A stretch of 28,505 bases of DNA from Bacteroidota bacterium (GTDB lineage: Bacteria > Bacteroidota > Bacteroidia > Bacteroidales > Lentimicrobiaceae): assembly GCA_023441805.1 (NCBI GenBank), contig JAEZNO010000022.1:1-28505 (forward strand), written 5' to 3'. Made by a program: the position numbers and the translations under genes. The notes beneath the pieces are model-generated. The model was not told where the DNA came from, searched no databases, and worked only from the letters and a program-made list of their open reading frames with translations. This document shows, piece after piece, positions 25,285-28,505 of this stretch (the stretch's first letter is position 1; each line of letters opens with the position of its first letter).

Positions 25285-26034
25285 TTACATTCTGTGACCG
25301 GTTGAGCGACTGTTTGAGCTTCTGCTGTTCGAAGTGCGTCCGTTAGCGGTAGTTGCACCCCTGTTATCATTCGAAACCTTTTTTGTGGTTATGGTGCTTT
25401 TTTTGGTATTGTTGCTCTTGCCATTGTTGCCGTTGTTTAATCCGCTACCGCGACTTCCTCCGTTCCTGTGTCCGTAAGTTCCTTTGCCTGATCCGTTATT
25501 GTTGCCTTTCCCATCTTTATAGTGGCCGTTATGGTTGCCATTATCATGTTTACCTTTCTTATAATGATTGTCGTGGTTATGCTTTGGGCCATGATAATCA
25601 CGGTATTTGTGATGATGTTTGGGGGTGTACGAATAGTATTTGTGGTGGTGTCCGTATTCCCTGTAATCACGCCTGCTGTAGTGGTGATGATAATCTCTGT
25701 AGTGAACTACATGATATTCATTATAGATAAAAGGTCTGTCGAGGTAGAAGTCAAGTTCAACAATCGGTTCGTATGCAAGATCAACATGGGCATAAACTGC
25801 CGGGACAGTCAGGCTGAAAACCCAGGTATCACCTGAAAGATAGATAAAGAGTGAACGATGTATATCGTAATACATGTTATACATAGGGAAGTAAACATGG
25901 CGTGTTTCAACCCTGCAATGATGTGCACCAATCCAAACAGGGTGACGATGTGGTTTGTGTGCGTTTGCCTCAGGCATCGAAAAAGAAAGTGCCAGAACGA
26001 GCAGAAGTGCTGAGAGTGAGATTGTAGGTTTCAT
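25285..26034 (-). CDS. Exported histidine-rich protein
   Basis: A 249-residue exported protein. Residues 1-25 are a signal peptide ending in EANA. Residues about 33-107 form an ordered-looking aromatic segment (HVYFPMYNMYYDIHRSLFIYL, then WVFSLTVPAVYAHVDLAYEP). From about 108 the sequence is low complexity: residues 108-171 hold 18 histidines with many Tyr, Arg and Lys, then a Gly/Asn/Lys-rich stretch and a Ser/Arg/Asn tail. Such tails bind metal ions or polyanions in other proteins, so periplasmic metal buffering is possible, but this is inference. The nearest comparable proteins I recall are uncharacterised Bacteroidota exported proteins. Confidence 0.8.
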   Translation of the reverse strand: MKPTISLSALLLVLALSFSMPEANAHKPHRHPVWIGAHHCRVETRHVYFPMYNMYYDIHRSLFIYLSGDTWVFSLTVPAVYAHVDLAYEPIVELDFYLDRPFIYNEYHVVHYRDYHHHYSRRDYREYGHHHKYYSYTPKHHHKYRDYHGPKHNHDNHYKKGKHDNGNHNGHYKDGKGNNNGSGKGTYGHRNGGSRGSGLNNGNNGKSNNTKKSTITTKKVSNDNRGATTANGRTSNSRSSNSRSTGHRM

Positions 26035-26070
26035 GGCATTTGGTTTTTAATGTGTTCTGACTATACACAT

Positions 26071-26087
26071 ACCACAATCGTGCCAAA
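26071..26087 (-). promoter_or_regulatory. Possible sigma-54-like promoter of the His-rich protein gene
   Basis: The minus strand reads TTTGGCACGATTGTGGT, with a full -24 half TTGGCACG. The -12 half is TGGT rather than TTGC, so the invariant GC is GT. The spacing (ten bases after GG) and the distance to the start codon (37 bases) are suitable. Confidence 0.25.
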
Positions 26088-26207
26088 GTGCTTTAAATAT
26101 GTATCCGGTTAACACAGAAAATAATTTATAATGTATTCAGGAAATTGAATACACCTTCAGCACTTTTTCAAACTCAACTGTTTTATTAAAAACCAATTCT
26201 TTAACAA

Positions 26208-27074
26208 ATGAGAAAAACAACATTCAGCAATTTCTTATTATTAATTACGGCTTCTCTGCTCCTGGCCTCTTGCATGGGTAATAAACAAAGTAATGATCAA
26301 CAAAATGATGCTGTATCTGATGCTGCCGATATACCAAAGGAAATCGTCAGTGAGAAAGTTACCTACAACGACGGAAACGAAACTCTTATCGGTTATCTGG
26401 TTTATGATAAATCAATCACTGAAAAAAGACCCGCAGTCATTGTAGTCCCCGAATGGTGGGGCAATAATGATTATCCCCAAATGAGAGCCGGAATGCTGGC
26501 TGAACTTGGATATGTTGCCTTGTCAGCAGATATGTATGGCAACGGCAAAGTAGTCGACAATCCAAAAGATGCACAAAATAATGCCGGTAAATTCTATTCC
26601 GATCCCTCAAAAATGAAAACAAGAATGATGGCTGCTTATAACTACCTCAACAGCAATGAAAAGGTTGAAAATGGCAAAATAGCCGCAATAGGTTACTGCT
26701 TTGGCGGTTCGGTATGCCTGAATTCAGCAGCCATGGGAGTGCCTCTAAATGCAATTGTAAGCTTTCACGGCGGACTGCAGGGGTTTAAATCTTCGTCTCA
26801 GATGAAAAATGTTCATACACTTGTCTGCAACGGAAAAGCTGATGAGTTTGTATCGGATAAGGACATCGAGAACTTCAGACAACAGATGAAAAGTACTGAT
26901 GCTCCCTACGATTTTAAAGAGTATGAAAATGCAACTCACGCATTTACCAACCCTGCCGCCACTGAGAATGGTAAGAAATTTAACATGCCGATAGCATATA
27001 ATGAGAAAGCCGATAAGCAATCGTGGAATGATATGCTCGATTTCTTTAAAAAACACTTTCCGGTAAATGACTAA
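26208..27074 (+). CDS. Dienelactone-hydrolase-family lipoprotein
   Basis: A 288-residue alpha/beta hydrolase of the dienelactone hydrolase family, anchored as a lipoprotein: residues 1-21 are a lipoprotein signal peptide with lipobox LASC, and Cys22 would be lipidated. The catalytic triad is Cys164 in AIGYCFGGSV, Asp212 in NGKADEFV and His244 in NATHAFTNP, the Cys-Asp-His set of this family. VVPEWWGNNDYPQMRAGMLAELGY is the characteristic early block. The substrate is unknown. It starts 173 bp from the divergent His-rich gene and ends 48 bp before the cytochrome gene, suggesting a two-gene operon. Confidence 0.92.
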   Translation: MRKTTFSNFLLLITASLLLASCMGNKQSNDQQNDAVSDAADIPKEIVSEKVTYNDGNETLIGYLVYDKSITEKRPAVIVVPEWWGNNDYPQMRAGMLAELGYVALSADMYGNGKVVDNPKDAQNNAGKFYSDPSKMKTRMMAAYNYLNSNEKVENGKIAAIGYCFGGSVCLNSAAMGVPLNAIVSFHGGLQGFKSSSQMKNVHTLVCNGKADEFVSDKDIENFRQQMKSTDAPYDFKEYENATHAFTNPAATENGKKFNMPIAYNEKADKQSWNDMLDFFKKHFPVND

Positions 27075-27122
27075 CTGTTTGGCATGAGGTTTGTAATCGT
27101 TATTCAAAAAACAATAAACATC

Positions 27123-27503
27123 ATGAAACAAATTTTATTCACAATCATCACACTGTTCTTTGTCGTCAGTGTATCAGCCCAGCAAAAACAACCATCATGG
27201 AAAGCTCCTGATAAATACAAGACAATGGTACAAAAAGAAAAAGGTGACCCTGCAACCGGTAAGGAACTCTACTTAAAGCACTGCAAATCATGCCATGGCT
27301 CAAAAGGTCTGGGCGATGGTCCTAAAGCTGCTGCTTTAAAGACCTTCCCCGGCGATTTCTCAAAACCCTATTTCAAGAAGTACAACTATGGCGAACTCTA
27401 CTACATCACTTTCGTAGGTCATGACGAAATGCCTTCGTACGAAAAGAAAATAATTGATGAGGGCGACAGGGCATCACTTATCGAGTACATCAAGAAATTT
27501 TAA
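27123..27503 (+). CDS. Periplasmic c-type cytochrome
   Basis: A 126-residue mono-heme cytochrome c. Residues 1-19 are a signal peptide ending VSVSA. The heme motif is Cys54-Lys-Ser-Cys57-His58, and the likely axial Met103 lies in HDEMPSY. GDPATGKELYLKHC and GLGDGPKA are typical of class I cytochromes. An in-frame ATG 39 bases upstream (27084) would add a non-signal stretch, so 27123 is preferred. It lies close behind the hydrolase gene and is followed by a shared bidirectional terminator. Electron partner unknown. Confidence 0.92.
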   Translation: MKQILFTIITLFFVVSVSAQQKQPSWKAPDKYKTMVQKEKGDPATGKELYLKHCKSCHGSKGLGDGPKAAALKTFPGDFSKPYFKKYNYGELYYITFVGHDEMPSYEKKIIDEGDRASLIEYIKKF

Positions 27504-27523
27504 TCTCATTAGTGTCTGTTTTT

Positions 27524-27555
27524 AAAAAAAGCCCGTCGGAATGCGGGCTTTTTTT
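27524..27555. terminator. Bidirectional terminator between converging genes
   Basis: A7-GCCCG and CGGGC-T7 form a 12-bp stem around an 8-base loop, lying 21 bases after the cytochrome stop and just past the stop of the minus-strand gene at 27557. A-run and T-run flanks allow it to work for both strands. Confidence 0.9.
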
Positions 27556-27556
27556 A

Positions 27557-28267
27557 TTAACGCTCATTGAAAAATGTAGGTCCGTGCGGATACCATTGCT
27601 CCTTTAACTTATACCCTATTGAGAATCCAATCATTGCCCTGAATGATTGCATCTCAGGCAATACATCAAACAAACTGTAATAAGCTTTAAACCGCGGACA
27701 CAAATACCAGTTGCTTCGCTTAAATTCAAATAAATACTCAAGATTCAGCACAACACCAAAATCCGATTTCCTGGCAAACTCATCATCCAACGGTAGCATC
27801 ATTCCAAAAGTCTGTCCCTCATCACTCATCTTCTCGCCTTCAATCTTCGACTTTATCCTTGCAGTCCATTCAATGCCGGGTTTAATTATAAATGATTCAT
27901 CAACATCAAAAATCATCGGTATAACATATCCACCCAACATTATCTTCGAAACTTCACCATTCAGGTACTCAACCTCATTCATCCTGTCACCATATTCACG
28001 AAAGGTTCCCGAATAATAGTCGCATACCAGCCCTATTGCATACTGACCGGGCAGATATTTCGTACCACTTATATATCCCAACTCAAGCGAACCGGCCTTC
28101 CCGAATTCATATTCGGTAATGGGATGATTAAAATCGCCTTCCAGTCCGAAATATCGGTTAACACCGGCTGTGGCACTCAAATGCAGACTCTTTGGTTGCG
28201 ATATACCGATGGTTGGTATTATCAGCATACCAAGTATAAATACAATAACACGGAGCATCATTATCAA
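27557..28267 (-). CDS. Putative outer-membrane beta-barrel protein of unknown function
   Basis: A 236-residue exported protein. A hydrophobic N-terminus ending IGISQP is a signal peptide; either Met1 or Met4 could be the start. The mature part alternates polar and hydrophobic residues in strand-length stretches (for example LHLSATAGVNRYFGLEG, SLELGYISG, YAIGLVCDYYSG, FGVVLNLEYLFEF and FRAMIGFSIGYKL), which fits a small outer-membrane barrel. A single aromatic-rich C-terminal stretch follows the last strand. No named family is recognised. It converges with the cytochrome gene. Confidence 0.75.
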   Translation of the reverse strand: MIMMLRVIVFILGMLIIPTIGISQPKSLHLSATAGVNRYFGLEGDFNHPITEYEFGKAGSLELGYISGTKYLPGQYAIGLVCDYYSGTFREYGDRMNEVEYLNGEVSKIMLGGYVIPMIFDVDESFIIKPGIEWTARIKSKIEGEKMSDEGQTFGMMLPLDDEFARKSDFGVVLNLEYLFEFKRSNWYLCPRFKAYYSLFDVLPEMQSFRAMIGFSIGYKLKEQWYPHGPTFFNER

Positions 28268-28291
28268 AACATTTATTGATATATCTCCGAA

Positions 28292-28306
28292 GTTACAAAA
28301 AGTAAC
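28292..28306. promoter_or_regulatory. Inverted repeat upstream of the beta-barrel gene
   Basis: GTTAC-AAAAA-GTAAC is a perfect 5-bp inverted repeat beginning 25 bases from the start codon at 28267. On the minus strand it also contains TACTTTTTG, close to a -7 box with one extra base, so it may be a promoter, an operator, or chance in AT-rich DNA. Confidence 0.3.
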
Positions 28307-28505
28307 AAGTCAACATCAGTATTAATTAATTCAAAAAAAGTCAATGTTATTCAGGCAAGCTCAAATGATGAATGTTGAATCAATGTCGTTTAGTTAAGGA
28401 ATTATCATAATCGCTTGTAATTAATTGAGTAACCTTTTTTACCACTCATAATTCGTCGAGGATTTCTCCTTTTTGGTCTGACAATTTCTCTTGTCTTTGA
28501 TACAA

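Noticed and set aside
28405..28503. A basic 32-residue minus-strand frame open to the right edge
   Set aside because: All three minus frames are open for about 20 codons there, so a real C-terminus cannot be told from chance.
1..28505. CRISPR arrays, tRNA and rRNA genes
   Set aside because: No regularly spaced long repeats, no cloverleaf-like segment with a T-loop and no rRNA signature sequences were seen in the gaps.

Overview
The window looks like chromosomal DNA from a member of the Bacteroidota, probably Bacteroidales/Marinilabiliales-like. This rests on several signs: AT-rich, largely Shine-Dalgarno-free gene starts, TAnnTTTG-type -7 boxes, type IX secretion (T9SS) C-terminal sorting domains ending multi-domain surface proteins, a Bacteroidetes-type ECF sigma/FecR pair with the DUF4974 tail, and secretin/TonB short N-terminal (STN) domains. 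No tRNA, rRNA, CRISPR array or intact transposase gene was seen.

Bases 1-15873 form a surface-protein regulon on the minus strand. Read in transcription order it holds an ECF sigma factor (15873-15292), a FecR anti-sigma factor (15213-14197), an STN-domain outer-membrane beta-barrel protein (14153-12849), a parallel beta-helix T9SS protein (12772-9506), a 2739-residue HagA-like adhesin (9104-885), and the start of a further adhesin cut by the left edge (262-1). Three minus-strand copies of one two-box element, TTTAGGGTAAAA followed by GTCT with exactly 14 bases between GGGTAA and GTCT, sit upstream of fecR, the giant adhesin and the truncated adhesin. The simplest reading is that the sigma factor drives its own anti-sigma operon and both adhesins. 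The two adhesin transcripts would have leaders of about 290 and 410 nt that share short conserved elements.

Bases 15915-19515 hold three minus-strand housekeeping-type genes: an aldehyde dehydrogenase, an F420/NADP-type oxidoreductase and an AlkZ-like (HTH_42) protein. On the plus strand follow an EamA transporter (19683-20606) and the ribosomal operon rplU-rpmA (20730-21337), with a good promoter and terminator. Between rpmA and the ZIP transporter is a 419-bp gap with a possible short inverted-repeat element and an 11-bp tandem repeat.

Bases 21757-26034 are again minus strand: a ZIP metal transporter, a small lipoprotein, a membrane-anchored amidase, a DUF1801 protein and a histidine-rich exported protein. 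A helically phased repeat array lies directly upstream of the ZIP transporter. Divergent from this block, a dienelactone-hydrolase-like lipoprotein and a c-type cytochrome (26208-27503) form a plus-strand pair. They end at a bidirectional terminator shared with a minus-strand outer-membrane beta-barrel protein (28267-27557). The last 240 bases carry no gene that can be defended.
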